A stretch of 7,003 nt of DNA from Clostridia bacterium (GTDB lineage: Bacteria > Bacillota > DSM-521 > Neomoorellales > SLTJ01). Below the pieces are notes generated by a model. It was not told the DNA's origin. It saw only the letters and a list, made by a program, of their open reading frames with translations, and searched no databases. Positions within the stretch are counted from its first letter, which is position 1; each line of letters begins with the position of its first letter. The stretch is taken from positions 1-7,003 of the forward strand of contig JACIYD010000078.1 in the NCBI GenBank assembly GCA_014360105.1, written 5' to 3'. Below, piece after piece: positions 6,809 through 7,003 of the stretch. Position numbers and translations under genes: made by a program.

Positions 6809-6946
6809 ATGGCCTTGGTTAACTGGGGTGAAGCGGTCACGGTCAGCGCCATCGGTGTGACCAATGTCTTCGTAGTTCTGGCTATCCTTTGGTTGGCCGT
6901 GTACGTGGTTGGCCTCGTGGTGCAGCGAGTCGAAAAAAGCAAGTAG
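6809..6946 (+). CDS. OadG-like small membrane subunit of Na+-pumping decarboxylase
   Basis: A 45-residue protein with a single hydrophobic segment (about residues 10-38; core SAIGVTNVFVVLAILWLAVY) and a basic tail ending VEKSK. It fits the gamma/delta subunit family (OadG, MmdD, GcdD) that anchors and stabilises biotin-dependent Na+-pumping decarboxylases; the T-x3-IG-x3-VFVVLAIL pattern is typical. It starts 23 bp after the dehydrogenase gene and ends 14 bp before the biotin-carrier-like gene, the position expected for this subunit. The ATG at 6809 is only a base or two from AAGGGGG (6801-6807), whereas the in-frame TTG at 6815 has 7-base spacing, so initiation may be at TTG (43 aa). Very short and easily missed by gene finders. 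The family call rests on context plus a weak pattern. Confidence 0.75.
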   Translation: MALVNWGEAVTVSAIGVTNVFVVLAILWLAVYVVGLVVQRVEKSK

Positions 6947-6960
6947 GGGAGGAAGAGACA

Positions 6961-7003
6961 ATGGCTACGGGATTAATTTGCCCCATGGTCGGGAAAGTGG
7001 TTT
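6961..7003 (+). CDS. Probable biotin carrier protein (biotinyl domain), 3'-truncated
   Basis: Only 14 codons are visible: MATGLICPMVGKVV. ATG 6961 has GGGGAGGAAG (6946-6955) just upstream, overlapping the stop of the preceding gene, so it is the next gene of the operon. The xxPMxGKVV opening is how biotinyl/lipoyl carrier domains begin (compare APMPGKVV), and a free-standing carrier is the missing piece of a decarboxylase whose carboxyltransferase and OadG-like subunits are encoded upstream. The biotin-accepting MKM/MKL motif would lie outside the window. Lipoyl or GcvH-like proteins are possible but do not fit the context. Confidence 0.65.
   Translation, partial: MATGLICPMVGKVV

Overview
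This 7 kb window reads as acyl-CoA metabolism of an anaerobic, fairly GC-rich bacterium. Strong GGAGG-type ribosome binding sites, a PrpR_N/PAS sigma-54 activator and a biotin-dependent (probably Na+-pumping) decarboxylase operon together suggest a Firmicute of the Moorella/Pelotomaculum/Desulfotomaculum kind. That placement is inference. Every gene is on the + strand, and I see no mobile element, CRISPR array, tRNA or rRNA.

Layout. (1) Positions 1-1557: a 5'-truncated SCP-x-type thiolase followed 4 bp later by its usual partner, a DUF35 zinc-ribbon/OB-fold protein. (2) Positions 1558-1789: a gene-free leader rich in hairpins, including one arm that can pair with either of two downstream copies of GTAAGCC. 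(3) Positions 1790-3724: a sigma-54-dependent activator (PrpR_N, PAS, AAA+, Fis-type HTH). Its best ribosome binding site and its conserved N-terminal strand point to an AUC start codon 39 bp upstream of the first ATG. (4) Positions 3725-4039: a clear intrinsic terminator, then a near-perfect -24/-12 sigma-54 promoter, then an untranslated leader of about 140 nt. (5) Positions 4040-7003: an operon of a carboxyltransferase subunit, an acyl-CoA dehydrogenase, a 45-residue OadG-like single-membrane-span subunit, and the start of what looks like a biotin carrier protein. The operon runs out of the window; a membrane beta subunit is expected next.

How it fits together. The activator probably senses a pathway metabolite or related acid and switches on the sigma-54 promoter just downstream of its own terminator. 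The operon would oxidise an acyl-CoA and decarboxylate a carboxylated acyl-CoA, with the decarboxylation coupled to Na+ export. Glutaryl-CoA to glutaconyl-CoA to crotonyl-CoA is the most attractive pathway: the dehydrogenase resembles the non-decarboxylating glutaryl-CoA dehydrogenase type and has Val before its catalytic Glu. However, the Arg that binds the distal carboxylate in known glutaryl-CoA dehydrogenases is not evident, so the substrate stays open. The upstream thiolase/DUF35 pair could complete beta-oxidation or belong to a separate upstream operon.
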